Positions 34,901 through 46,814 of a stretch of 64,000 nt of DNA are shown here, one piece after another. The number at the start of each line of letters is the position of its first letter. Within the stretch, counting starts at the first letter, position 1. The stretch is from Nectonema munidae. Lineage: Eukaryota; Nematomorpha; Nectonematoida; Nectonematidae. Location of the stretch: assembly GCA_030549495.1 (NCBI GenBank), contig JAUIRK010000054.1, forward strand, positions 310,001-374,000, read 5' to 3'. Made by a program: the position numbers and the translations under genes. A model generated the notes under the pieces. The model ran no database searches and was not told where the DNA came from. It saw only the letters and a program-made list of their open reading frames with translations.

Positions 34901-37900
34901 CGCAATTAGCTCTGCAACTTGCCCTAAATACGCTTTCTTCCTTTAACTCAATTAATCATCATCATCATCACGATCACCGTGGAACAAGTACATTTTTTCC
35001 AATAATTCCCCCAAATAAAACCTGTGAAGCATCAGGAGAAATATGTAAAATGTAAAATTTTTAAAAATTTCGAAAAAAAAACCAATCAAAATGCACACAA
35101 TTTTTTACTCATATGGGCATGGCGTGAAGAAGAAAGAATTATATATTTATCACAAAAAACATCTACCCCAAAAAAATTGAGTCTTTTTGCAGTAGAGTTG
35201 GGAAAATAACGATATTTTAGTTTTCCTTAATAACGATAACAAACTGCAATTTTTTGTAGTTAGCGAAAACAAATGGAAAGGGTATTTTTATGTTAATGCT
35301 TGTGATAATTTTTCATTATATAAATTCTACACCCAATGTTATAAGGGAGTATAAAATGAACGCGCTTCTATACATCTGCCAATCATCGCCAAATTTTGAA
35401 GAGTATTCCCACTTTAGCTTTCATTTAACGCAATGAAAATCTGCGTCAAAAAATCTTTCATTTCAAAATATTCACCCAAATTCACCTTCCTGGGTTGCAG
35501 AATACATTTTTATAAAACTTTGTGTTATGACAGCTAACACATAAATCATTACAAATTAATTAAGAGCTGTGTTTTAAAAAACTTTTTTTACATTAGTGTA
35601 TTTATCAAATATTTTGATGTTCAAGATTTTTTACACATTTGTTTCAATTTGTATCTTGACTTTATGGTATAGTTTTTTTTAATTTTTACATATTAGAGTT
35701 TTTTGTTTTTTTCATATTTCATTTGCATACATTTCCGCAAATTATATGTGATTTCTTTCAAAATTATAACACTTCCAAAGCAATTATGTTTTAAAATTTA
35801 ATTATTTTTTGTTATTTTAAAAAGTAATCATACATTTTTTTTAGAAAAAATAATTAAAAATAGCCAAAGTTCTAATTATTTTTCTATTTCAACGTTAAAT
35901 ATAACAAAGTGCTTTTTATTCGAAGTCTGTAGCGAAGTTATTTTGAGTTATAACGATTCCAAGCCTCTTTTGCAGTGAAATTATATTTAGCTAGTCAATA
36001 ATTTTTTTAGTTTTTTTATCAATAGCTATTTACCTTGATTTACTATTTGCATTTGCTTTTGATCCGACGATCCCTCCAGAAATGTTTTCAAAAGTTTTGT
36101 TTCTGAATTGTTAACTTTGGATTCATTTCATGTTATGTCTTACCTTCTTTCAAATTTTCTTACCTTCTTTTAAATTGATGTGTTTCTCGCCACATGCATT
36201 TGATATATTATGAGTTCATTGATTCAATGAAAATTTTTATCAAACATACCGATGAAATATAAGATTGAACGGATTATAAGCAAATTGAAACTACCGTCTT
36301 TTGTACATTACAAGCCATCCTTCTAAAATGAACGATGGTTAATTTTTTAGAAAATTTAACAAACCTTAAAAACAACATCTCAATTGAAGAAGAAGTCTCA
36401 ATATTTTGCTGAAAATAGTTTGTCTGAACTGTCATAGGATTTAAGTTTAAGCTGTCAATGTGATACTTTTTTCCTCAGTGTGATATCCTAATAAAGTGTG
36501 TTCCAATTTATAATGAACATATACTTATTTGCTGCTATCATAATCTTTTTTGATCATGAAACATCATATATAATGAGAAAAATAAGGTGTTAATGTCTTC
36601 ATTTCAACACTAGGAAATACAAACTCTTCTACATTATTCATCTTGATATTGTACTGTTTGATATTGAAAGGTAATCCACTCTCTATTTAGTTAATAATTT
36701 GCATATTTATTGGCAACGATTTATCTTATTTTATTGATTAATTCTTCTAATAAAATAAAAAATTTGTAAAACTTCAGCAAATATTGAGAATTTTATGAAA
36801 CAAATGCATAAATACCACTTTGTCGTTACTTATTTACAAATCTATTCTCTGTATTGCATGACATATTCTGATCTTTCTGTTTACCTTTTAGTCTCAAATC
36901 TGGCTCTTTGGATTCTAACTCTTTTCGGATCCACATATCTTTGTGAGGCTGCTTTTTCTATGCATGTGTAATCAAGAATAAGTATAGAAGCAGGCTTAAT
37001 GATAAAAGCAATTTACGTTGTGCACTCCCTGGTATTCAGCCACGCATAAAAGACATGGTTCGTAAGAATCAATGCCAAATATCTCACTAATAATAATCAA
37101 ATAAAATGTCAAATATTTTTATTTTTCTTGAAAATTTAGTGAGAGAATTGAACGTGTAGATGCAAGGGGCGTGGAAAGAAAGGGTTGCTCTTAAAGGGGC
37201 GTAATTGTAAAAAGGTTGAGAGTCATTGGTTGTGCAATATCTCAGAATAATTTTTATCGACTCCCTCATACCCTTCATTGATGAGCAAAAACAGCGCAAG
37301 AAGAATATCAAAGTTGGAAATAAATGATACACGTCTGAACTGTTTGAAAATTATGCACAAACTAACATAAAAATCATTATTTTGGCCATTTTAATGCTTT
37401 CAGAATCAGAGGCATGCGAGATGTGTAGTGTATTATTTTTTTATTGATGCAAATTTTTATTCTCACAATTAAATACAAAAATTTCCTTAAATATTTTTAA
37501 CTTTGCCATTTACTAATTTTTCTTATCCCACAACTTTGTTTATTAAATCCAAGCGTATTCTTTACATAGAAGTTTTGTATCTTAACTCTCAGTTCAATTT
37601 TCCGTATAAGCGTCTCGTTCAAATGGCCTCTAACATATGTGGTGAAAACTGTGCTGATTACTCCAATGTTGTTCACGCTATCACAAACTGCATTTATATT
37701 GAAAATATCCGAAATATCGTAAGTTGAAACCTTTTAAACATTACGAAAGAGAAGACTGCTGTTCTACTCGTTCTTATTGGCAGTGTATTCATTTTTCTGC
37801 ATAACCAAATAAGAAAGTGAGGTATATAAGGCCAATTAAAGTTGTAATTAAATTACTAAAAAAATATTTATGTCTTATAAAATCTAAAGTGATTGAATAC

Positions 37901-40900
37901 GGCAGATAACACCTCTCAATTTTGTTATCAATCACTATAATGTTCTTTTGAAAAAAAATGTTATCAGAAAGTGAAACTCTTTCATTTTGTTTGCTCCTAA
38001 ATAAGTTAGTTGCAATAAAGTCAAAATAAAGTTGATTAGATTATTTGATTATATTAGATAATTTATTTAAAGAACCAAATAGACATATTAAGACAAAGCA
38101 ATGATGAAATATCTCTTAATGCAGCCAAAAACAGGTTTTGCATTTTTTCACATATTTCCACAACTCTTGAGTCCTGTTTTGAAGATCTTCAAAGGGAAAT
38201 TAATCCTTCGAGATGGAGAACCTTCAGAAAGGCAGTTTTGCAAATTGGTTTGTGTACATAATACATCATAAATAATAATAATAATGATTACAAATACGAA
38301 AGTAAAAAATATATATATATAGTGTACATTTAGGTGTATGCTTTGAATGATATGCACAATTTGTTATTCACATAAAATACCAAACAACATACAAACTGAA
38401 TATTAACGAAACATGAGGGAATGTATACGGTTTTTGAGGTATCGACAGCTCAAAAAAATTTTATTCGAAAATGATAGTCAGAATTATAAAGAACAGATAT
38501 AACACTTTTTTTTAATTTATAGAAACTTGAAAAATCTAGAGAATATAGATGTTTATTAATAATGTTTGTGGACCTAAGTTTCAACTTTGTTAGAAGACTT
38601 TTATGAGAGGAGTAAAAATAATGAAACTTATCACAGTATCTTGTATTATAAGAGTAAATAGACTTATTTCTAGAATAGAGGTCATTAAAAACCCTTCAAT
38701 ATGGTTGATAGAATTATAGAAAAAAAATGAGGAAACTAAATAGTTGATTTGGTATATGTTTAGATAGCGATCTTGAAAAATAGTATTCTTATTGATGCTC
38801 AAAAATAATCTGTGTTGGAGAGAGTTTATTCTACTCAAAAGCGTATACTTAGAAGATCCCCAGAGTATATTTGCATACTTTATATGGGTGTATATATATG
38901 CATAATAAAGTGGTTTGCTAATCTTTGGAGAAATAAATTTCTTAATTTTTCCGAGAATGCCAGAATACCGTGATATTTTAACAATAACTGACTTAATGTC
39001 GAAGAAAGTTTTTCCGTCAAAATTACACCAAGAAAGTTAAAATGAGGTACCCTTATTAGGTGAAATTTATCAAATTTTAATGCAAGATTATTGAAAAAAG
39101 GTCCACTAGGGAAAATCATATACTTACACTTATCATAGTTTATATTCAACAAATTCATTTTTGCCCAAAGCGACACCATTTTAAGACAGTCATATACTTT
39201 ACAATTTATTGAATCATTTTCAGCCATTTTAAACAACAGTTACATCATCAGCGTAGATATACGCTGTACATTTTTTTGAAAGAAAAGAAGGCAAATCATG
39301 AAGAGAACAAACAACAACGGGCCAAGAATTGATCCTTGTGGAACTCCTTGTGACATTGGATAAACCGATGAAGAAGAGTTATTATGAGAAACAAAAAAGT
39401 GCCGATCAGATACGTAGCTAAAAAGCCATGAATGAAAGTCTGAACGAAAATCAAGTTTAAACAATTTGTGGTTTACAGAGTCGAAGGCTTTCGCAAAATC
39501 TATAAACACAGCTAAAGAAGAAACATTAGCATAAAAATTTTCATATATGCCAGTACAAAAATGTAGCAATGCCTTTTCAGTACAAGATCCCAAAAGGAAA
39601 TCGCACTGTTGAGAAGAAATTAACCCGAACTTGGTGATAAAAGAAATAATTTTTTCAAAGATTTTCGAAAAAAACACATAAGACTAAAAAAAAGTTTGAT
39701 GGAGAAAGTTTCTTGCCACTTTTGGACAAAGGAACTATTTTAGCCAGCTTGAGGCACTTAGGGAAAATTTTAGACTGAAGAGAATAGTTGTATAAATAGA
39801 GAAGTGTATTTTCAATATAAGGCAAAGAAGAAATAACCGCTTTCAAACAAATTTCATCATACCCAGTAGATTTTAAATTTTTCAAAGAGGAGATAGCAAT
39901 ATATATGTCTTCTATATTAAGAGAAGGAGGTAAGAAAAAAGATACAGTATTCGAAGACAGAGTATCATCAAGAAAACTATGGCAGTCACTAGATATAGTT
40001 TGTTCACTTGCATTATAAATGGAATAAAATCCTCAGATTGGTGAGTAATCGCACCCTTATTTTTCAATACTAATATTCCATCTCCATATGTTCTTTTTTT
40101 AAATTTCATAAGGTCGGGAGAAAACCAAGGGTTTACCAGTGATTTAGGAGAAACAGATTTTAAAGGAAATGAAATATCAAATACTTTTTGTATAACCTCA
40201 TGAAGAATGAGAAGGCACTTTCGCAATTTCTGCAAGATAGATAGGTGAAAAATCTGTTTGACTTATTATTCTACTGAATGTATGATGATTTCGTGTTGAG
40301 AAACATCGTTTAAACACCATTTCATCTGAAACATTAGAGTGTATAAAAAATTTTTGGAAGCATAAAATATTTTAATAATGGTCAGAAAAATCAGTTATTT
40401 AGTTATTCCAAGCAAAAAATTATTTTTCAAGAGTTTATTTAAAAGAATGCAAACAAGAAACGCTGTTAAGCATGTTGATGTTGAAATCCCCACAGACAAC
40501 ATTCTTTATAGACAAGTCAAGTGTTGAAAGAAAGTTTTCAAAAAACAGAATTAATCTATCAACGCTACTAGACGGAGGTCTATAAATCTCTCTCATATGT
40601 TTCGACCTGATATCCTGGTTGCAAAAAAATCAAAGAGTTTAACTGCCAGATTTCAGAGAGGTAAAAGTATAAGCCTATCAAAATTTGCATTCAAACTACG
40701 TATATTTTATTTTGAATGAAGTTGAACTCTTAAAAGAGGAAAGATTTTTCAGCTTTTCTTGTGGGAATCATTTTTGTGTTAGAAAGAAGATAATCATCAA
40801 AATCATTAAATATTACTGAATCAAACAAATCATATTTATACTCTACAGTCATAAGAATTACAATATTTTAATTGTTTAATTTCTTTTTGATAGAGATTCA

Positions 40901-43900
40901 TTTTCAAATTTCCTAGAGTATAGCATAAAATTGAATTAGCCCTGTGATCAGGGTCTAATTTTTTATCTGCACATAACTTGCAGAAAAATTTATCATCACA
41001 GCTTCGAATGATATTTTTTTTAGAATCCACAAAATCAAAAAGTTCTACTTTTTGAGAATATATTTTTCAAAATTACGTTTTAGTGATTGATGACTAAATC
41101 GCTAAAAATATCAGACAAGTCAACTTCTTAACACTTAAATTAAATCACTTAAGGAGATCATGTGAATATATATGTGTCCAATTTATTCAAAAAAATATAT
41201 TTTCCTAGAATTTTTTGAGATTATTTGTTTTTAGTCAAACTTGACGAAGTAAAGATAACGACTCTAACTTTTAGATACAACAACACTAACAGTCTTTTAG
41301 AGATTTAATTGTAGTTACCTTCTCCAAAAATTTGTTCCCTTTCATTTATATCAAAATCCAACAATGAGAAATTTTCTTTTGAAAAGTGAAGAAATTTGGA
41401 AAACTTTATGTCTCTTTTTATATACATCAATTCACATGTCAAATAAATTTTGCTATGCGTGTTGACTAAAAATTATAAGAGGCTATCTCCCAATGTTTCC
41501 ATGCCACCGCAGAAATAATTTGGACAGTTCATTTTTTAAAGAGTATCGGCAAGCTAAAATTCGTCCCATTTCCAACTCTATATGTAGGTATAAAGAATTT
41601 TGAACAAAACTCTTTATTGTATAATGATATGAGCTTAAGGAAACAGTTGGTGGCTACAGGGTTTCGTAATCATAAAAATTGTCTGTCTCCTGTTCCTTCA
41701 ATTTTTTTATAAAAAATTGGTCACTCACTACCTATATAATATGGACCTAGATTTATATAACTGCCCAAATTTTCTTTTCTTATACTTTTATGTTGAACAG
41801 TGAAAAGGAAAATGAAAGAAATTTCGAGAGTCTAAATATTTATTGGCATAAAAAACTGATTTAATAACTGATTTTTAATTTTACCACCCCACGCATGATA
41901 TTTGCTAAAAGAGGAGACTGTTTATAAAAGTAAAGGTACCGTGGGTATGTTTTCATTGTCGAGGCTTATGTCAAACTATGAACAAATTGGTATCGACGAG
42001 GAATCGAATCCAGAGGCTTCCGTTCTGAGTCCATTATCTCAACCAACCTGCCATGCCACCCATAAAATAAGTTTTGTGCTATCTAATTAAAATAAGCAAG
42101 ATAAGGTTTAATTTAGAGGAATAACCAATAAAATTAAAATATTCACTTTCTATTCATTACGGATTCTTCTACCTATCTGAAGATTAAGATTCTAAATAAA
42201 ATTTTAAGAAAGTTATAAAAGCTGTTTTAGTTTTGTTTTCTGCATTTGAAAGAAGGGATTAAAACGTGTATTGAATTTTATAAACAGAAAAGTTGTTACC
42301 TGCATATTAATATTTAAAAAATGTAGCTTTTTATCGCTACACTTTACATAGCATATAGGTATCAAAACATTGCTACCTTGTTTCCAGCTCCTGCTCAATG
42401 TATACAAATTGGTTGCCTCCGCTAATTTGGACTCCGAAGCCCTGGTTCGCAAGATGCGTTTGACAAGAGAAGGGAAAGAGAATTTATGCTTATGCAGTAT
42501 GCAGAAATTTCACAGTATTTAAAATAGCGAAAGAATTTAATCAAAATGAAAAATGATGTCGTACCTATTTTGAAAGGTTTCCAGGAGCACGAACTTTTCT
42601 TCTTCGCACATTTTTGACGTTAGTTCGATTGATGACTCTTGTAGCCGAAGTCTGGAGAGGGCAAACTTTGATTGACCCTCAGTGAAGAATGAAGTGTCAA
42701 ATAAAGGTCGATCTTGTCAATAGATTGACCATCAAGATTTATTTGTTTTGAAACAGAGGCCTAGTAAAGAAGGAGTTGAAATACCCTAATTGCCACAAAA
42801 TAGGAACGCCCAAAAGTCATAATTTTATTCTTATTTATGAAACAGACTAAATGTGCTTACTACAGTTCGTCTTCTTTCAGTGTACCTGTATTATTTAGTT
42901 TTAGGCTTTTTGTAGTTTCATTAGAATTTTTAAGAGGCGACCAAATTAACACCTTCCTCTCCATCTCGTAAGAACATTTTTTATTAATACAAAGTCAAGA
43001 GTATAAATTATAAAAATAAAAACAGGAGTTAGAGACACTCGTGAGCAAAATGAGGACTGACATTTTTAAAGGTTAGCATTATTGTGATTGTGAAAGAATA
43101 ATTTATTACCACTACAATTTTATTTGTTATCAAAAAATATTTTCAAAGTCTTGTGTTAATTTATAAACGAAAAAAAGAATGAATAAAATTTTTGAAAAGT
43201 ATTTAAATGAAACAATTTTTTACATGAGGAATATTTATTTATATTTTAGCATACGAAAAATGAAAATATAAACTTTTTAATTTTTGCTCCTTTACTTCGG
43301 GCGTAGATTTTAACATGTAAAAGAGTGTCTTGAGGTTGGGCCGATAAAAAGGCTCAACACAACCAGATTTTAATGTAAATCTTTCAAAATTAAAAATAAT
43401 TTTTGTATACAATTTCAGACACATTTGAAGAACTTTCAAGAAAATAAAATGAGAGATGAAGTTTTAAGAAGGAAAGAAATCAAAGTTGTGATTGTTGATT
43501 CGATTGCTGCACTCTTCCGCTTCTCCGAAGATTCTCACGATGCTAATTGTCTTCTTAATTCTTTTGCACTCGCTCTGAGAAGATTGTCTGAAGAATTGAA
43601 TATCTTCGTCTTTTGTGTCAATGAAGTTTGTGAATTGTTTTTTTTCATCTGGAGAGAATATTATTCTTCCTTCTCAATTTTGGATTAATTTAAATTATTT
43701 TACATTACTTTATGAATATATACAGAATATCTATGTATTTATATATATTAGTCTACCAAAACCTCGTATGTTCTGTATACTTTGTATATTATATGTACTT
43801 TATATGCCACTTCTTCATTTTTGTTGTCTCCCATAGTCTTTCCAGACCATTATTATATGTCTTGTGAAAATGAGAAAATCGTTTGACTGCCAATTATTCC

Positions 43901-45624
43901 TGTAGGTGTGAATGATGTGAAGATTGGCATTTGTAGCTTTTCAATTCGCAATCATGTCAACGAAAAAGTGCATTCATGATAAATATAGTTTTTGTGATTT
44001 TTTTATATACAAAAGTCGAATGAGAGTTTAGACTACTAAAGCTATCTATGATAAAACCAAATTTTTTATTCCTTCATATGTACAACTTTTAATGGAAACA
44101 CATTTCTATCAATTTAGTGAAATTTTGAAAAGTACTTTGGATCACGTATAATTTGCTATAAGTCAATACTTATTTTGAGATTTCAAAATTACAAATACAA
44201 ATATAAAAGTTATAAATAATTGGTGTTTATCCTTCGAAGTGGAAAAACTGTTGAATTGGCACAATAAAATATGGAAGGAAATTTCAAAAAATTTCAGAAA
44301 TATTGGAATGGAATGATAAATCGATGAAGAATACAGAGAGTCAAAATCTCAACAATCAAAATTAGATAGTTTTCGAAAAAAGTCGCTAAACTCTACCGCT
44401 GAATTTCACTATTCAACTTTGTTCCTTAATTTCCATAATAGATGATTGACAAGTCCTCAACTAATTTCTAAATGGGCATTAATATGTTCACTTTTGGAAA
44501 TCTGCCATGAGGTTTAGGAGTAGTGTTACTATTAGATTTACTGTTTTGGTTGACTTTAGGTTTAGAGTTAGCGCAATCTTATTTATTTGTTTTAATCCCA
44601 TTAAGTCCCAAACTGTTTTAAATTTTTTCAATTTCTTTAAATATGTGACATTTCATTGCTCAAGCATATGTTCTTCTCTTTTGATAAAAAAGAAGAAAGT
44701 AAAACTTCAGATTTAAGAAAAAATTGAGTGACTCCAAAAGGAGTCATTGGTCCTACCATACTAGAAAATTTCCAAAGAAAAATTTTATTAATTGTCATTG
44801 CAAAAAAACGGAAAATTTATTTTTGATGAAATAAATGCCAGCAAGTTTTATATGTGGAAATACATCACATTTCGAGCATTTGATTTTTATATTTTTTTAC
44901 ATAATAAACATCTTCTTGACGTCTTTAGTGTTTCAGAAAAATGTGACATATTGTCTTTTGTAGTTTCTTCATTGGAAATAATTTTTATTCCTCTTGGTCC
45001 AAGGTTTGTAGTGTTCATTGGCTTTTTTATTTTGATCAATATTTGAAGAATTTCTCTTCTAAAATCTAAAAACAATGGTATAACCTAAAGTTGACAATTT
45101 TAGATTTTAAGAATGAGAATTACTCACTAAAAATAAGATTATTGTTCATTTAAACTTTTATTCAGATGAAAATAAAAAATGGCGAAAACAAATTTATGTT
45201 GTTGAAAAGAAGAAAAGGAGTAAAAAAGTTATAGAGTGTTGTTGAGGAAGGGTTAGTAACTCTGCAGTTAAATTGAATCAAGGGTTCGTGGATCGAAGAA
45301 TCATGCTAAAATTAATATAATTTCATTTTATTTTTTCTCCAGGTCTCAGATTCCTTTGAGAAGAGGTACACATGTTGTATGGGTATGACTGATGAATCTC
45401 CATTTAATGAAGGAGGATTTGGGAAGCAGGCGGCACTTGGCTTGAAATGGGGCAATTGGGTTGAAACGAGGATACAGATTTCCAAGAAGAAGAAGAAGGA
45501 GATCATGAGTAATCGCCAGTCATTCTGTAGTGTTTCTCGCATCTTCACAATCTGCCATTCCTCTTATTTGCCCAAAAATTATGCTTACTTTAAAATAATG
45601 GATTCCGGTATCTGTGATCTATGA
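31946..45624 (+). CDS. XRCC3: XRCC3-type RAD51 paralogue, five exons found, first exon missing
   Basis: XRCC3 is a RAD51-paralogue ATPase that works with RAD51C in homologous recombination in the nucleus. Exons with matching phases are 31946-32107, 34757-34987, 37570-37718, 43419-43625 and 45343-45624, each with GT-AG borders. Together they give 343 residues without the start; human XRCC3 has 346. Exon 2 carries Walker A (GESGSGKTQ) after CEDIDRILNGG. Exon 3 carries YLNSQFNFPYKRL, aligning with YICTEDAFPHKRL of vertebrate XRCC3. Exon 4 carries Walker B (VVIVDSIAALF) and FVFCVNE. Exon 5 carries ALGLKWGNWVETRI and ends in TGA. A run NHHHHHDHRG follows Walker A in exon 2, not usual in the family. 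The initiator exon needs one base in the last codon and was not found; it should lie upstream of 31.9 kb. Introns of 2-6 kb are filled with repeats. Confidence 0.88.
32840..33045 (+). repeat. dispersed repeat, second copy of the 19.9-20.8 kb family
   Basis: TTTGTTTGTGAGTACATTTT and CTCTATAATTTAAAGATTTA match blocks flanking the hAT MITE at 20.2 kb. Between them here is GCAGTGATGTAGCCAGCCAG and GGGCCCAC. It lies in XRCC3 intron 1. The family is unknown. Confidence 0.4.
33074..33226 (+). repeat. tRNA-derived SINE, copy 1
   Basis: The head has a degenerate A-box (TGGCAGGTTGGTTGAG) and a clear B-box (GGGTTCGATTCC) spaced as in a tRNA. A non-tRNA body follows, ending GGTACCTTTACTTT. The same head and body occur at 41926-42066 on the other strand, which proves it is a dispersed family and not a tRNA gene. 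RNA polymerase III internal promoter use is inferred from the boxes. Confidence 0.8.
33227..33784 (+). mobile_element. LINE fragment: endonuclease end and linker
   Basis: Immediately after the SINE, one frame reads SLLDLLFTSNENLFRDVT then LTKSYAYSLVFTVM. This matches the end of the LINE AP-endonuclease domain (LDL.FT....., then the S-D-H-x-x-V box, here S-Y-A-Y-S-L-V). Later frames to 33784 look like the linker before reverse transcriptase but are broken. The catalytic His of the SDH box appears changed. The element is a relic inside XRCC3 intron 1. Confidence 0.5.
34430..34556 (-). repeat. MITE with TTAA-type ends, subfamily B copy 4 (127 bp)
   Basis: TTAACCCGTTAACG at the left and CGTTAACGGGTTTA at the right form good inverted ends; the right TTAA has become TTTA. 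Read on the minus strand it shows ATCAGAAGATATCTA, AAGCAGAAGATTTG and ACGCAGACGAATTTA. The subterminal palindrome is AAAGTCGACATT, different in sequence from those of subfamily A. It sits 200 bp upstream of XRCC3 exon 2 within intron 1. Confidence 0.8.
34988..36880. other. XRCC3 intron sequence
   Basis: AT-rich intron DNA between XRCC3 exons 2 and 3. No gene is supported. The 61-codon frame at 35024-35209 looked at first like an XRCC3 exon but does not fit in phase and is replaced by the exon at 37570. Confidence 0.5.
36890..37228 (+). mobile_element. hAT (Charlie-like) transposase C-terminus and right end
   Basis: The + strand gives LTLFGSTYLCEAAFSM, the hAT C-terminal dimerisation block, and after a frame change NKYRSRLNDKSNLRCAL then QPRIKDMV and QCQISH before the stop at about 37089. 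This order is typical of Charlie/SCAND3-like hAT transposases. About 140 bp later AAAGGTTGAGAGTCATTG resembles the hAT right inverted end (GGTTGGGAGCCACTG) of the MITEs in this window, preceded by GGGGCGT motifs. The N-terminal catalytic part is not recognisable. It lies in XRCC3 intron 2. Confidence 0.65.
38590..41030 (-). mobile_element. LINE (Jockey superfamily), endonuclease to C-terminus, broken
   Basis: On the minus strand, reading downwards: a Cys-rich frame CDDKFFCKLCADKKL (about 41000), IYRPPSSS (40595) and VVCGDFNINMLN (40490), the endonuclease GDFN box, then LVNPWFSPDLMKFKKR (40130). Reverse transcriptase follows with KSTGYDEICLKA (39870), VFIDFAKAFDSVNHKL (39510), SQGVPQGSILGPLLFVLF (39350) and NFLGVILTEKL (39040). 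The C-terminal extension includes YLNIYQINYLVSSF (38760). Most catalytic boxes are visible, but stops and frame changes interrupt the reading at several points, so it is dead. It lies antisense in XRCC3 intron 3. Confidence 0.88.
41926..42066 (-). repeat. tRNA-derived SINE, copy 2
   Basis: Reverse complement of the SINE at 33074-33226: GGGTGGCATGGCAGGTTGG head, B-box variant GGATTCGATTCC, and the same body ending GGTACCTTTACTTT. Identity is high, about nine bases in ten by eye. It lies antisense in XRCC3 intron 3. Confidence 0.8.
42377..42712 (-). CDS. candidate two-exon minus-strand coding segment, unknown
   Basis: On the minus strand an open exon (about 42712-42565) reads KFALSRLRLQESSIELTSK then MCEEEKFVLLETFQN and ends at a canonical donor (AATAG|GTACGA). 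A second open stretch (42441-42377) begins after CCAG and ends AAACAAG|GTAGCA. Its phase joins exactly to the first, giving RASESKLAEATNLYTLSRSW. Two GT-AG borders with matching phase and charged, helix-like peptides argue for real coding, perhaps a coiled-coil protein nested antisense in XRCC3 intron 3. The upstream acceptor is weak and no family is recognised. A decayed element is the alternative. Confidence 0.35.
43700..45342. other. XRCC3 intron 4
   Basis: AT-rich intron DNA with no recognised element. The longer frames at 44507 and 44792 are phenylalanine-rich chance frames. Confidence 0.5.
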
Positions 45625-45633
45625 AACTTTTCT

Positions 45634-45639
45634 AATAAA
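45634..45639 (+). promoter_or_regulatory. polyadenylation signal of XRCC3
   Basis: AATAAA ten bases after the XRCC3 stop codon. If used, the 3' UTR is only a few tens of bases long. Confidence 0.6.
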
Positions 45640-46293
45640 ATCTATCCTACGCCTCTATTTACAAATCACGGGACGGATTACATATCAATAACCCAGTTAA
45701 GAAAGATTTGCCTTGAAAAACCCCTTGATGTAGAGACTAAAATTTTTTTTATAAAGAACATTCTAAGATTTAAATAAATTTCTAAGTTTGACTAGTGTAG
45801 CTGGACGGCGCCTTGTCTACCAGTTTCGGTATGCTCACACCGTTAGGCAGTTGGTTTAATAATATATAACTATTACTTATAATATATTTAAATTCTATCA
45901 AACCAGTTATTTGGACTAGGGTTCAACCATCCTGTATATACCTTCCCTAATGGCAAAACTGCTTCCTTTCAACGGGTTCATTACTCGCAAAGGATTGAGC
46001 AGAAGGTTTTTTCGGACAGTAGATATATCAAGAAGGGCATTTGTTGTAATGGCAGAAGCTGCAATTTTTTTAAGAGTTGGAGCAAACTGGAAAGAGTTTG
46101 CAGCTCTAATTTTCATGGTTCATAACAATAGTGCAGTCAGGTTTGAAAGGAACCCGCTAGCTCTGACGGGAAATGGCGCTAAATACACTTCTCTTTTATT
46201 TCAAACACATTTATGATGTCTTTCAAAAGGAAACATGCTGGTCCTGGTATTTGAACTGTGTGAAGAAGTAAAATTGTTTATGAATTTGAACAG

Positions 46294-46392
46294 GTAGATC
46301 TACTGGCTGTCCTCAGTTTCTTCAATAAGGAAGGATTTGTAGCACGAATGCCTTATCTTGCTGAAACTCTGAATGAAGAAATAAGAAATTAG
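46294..46392 (+). CDS. possible terminal exon, unknown
   Basis: After an acceptor-like TTTGAACAG, 32 codons run to TAG and read VDLLAVLSFFNKEGFVARM then PYLAETLNEEI. Composition is protein-like, but no upstream partner is certain. A frame at 45950-46216 (with AEAAIFLRVGANWKEFAAL) may be related. No family is recognised. Confidence 0.2.
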   Translation, partial: VDLLAVLSFFNKEGFVARMPYLAETLNEEIRN

Positions 46393-46814
46393 AGAGACGC
46401 TGGAGCAGCGTGATTGTGAGCACTGATCAAGCAAAACTCGAACCTGATCCTCATTCTATTTTCCTCAACGTGACTTTATAAGTCTCGCTTACCCATCAAG
46501 GGGGAAATCTGGGTGCAGGTCGAAATAACAGGAAAACAAAGGAATTTTTTTGTGACGATTTTATCTCAACATATTAACGACCTCAATGTAAGCAAAACCT
46601 CCATAGGTTAAAATAAAAGCTTAAAAGGTAAATACTCAGAAATCAGTTTTGTTTCATTTATATTTTATTCTAAATTTTTTGTCTACGCATAGGTTAAAAA
46701 CTTACTGTATCAGTCTTTTCTTTATCACATCTGCGTAGATTTTCTTTAATTTTGATTATATTTCAGTTTTTTTATTCCTTCACCACATTATCTTTTATCA
46801 CTTCTGGATATATT

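Noticed and set aside
35024-35209. Frame with RIIYLSQKTSTPKKL, first taken for the XRCC3 strand after Walker A
   Set aside because: It is out of phase with exon 2 and has no usable splice border; the exon at 37570-37718 aligns better and fits in phase on both sides.
43239-43439. Minus-strand frame with VEPFYRPNLKTLFYMLKSTP
   Set aside because: The peptide looks protein-like, but it overlaps XRCC3 exon 4 and its acceptor and has no splice partner, so it is probably a repeat scrap or chance.
45240-45300. tRNA-like GGGTTCG motif before XRCC3 exon 5
   Set aside because: No A-box at the right distance and no stems; it is intron sequence next to the acceptor.
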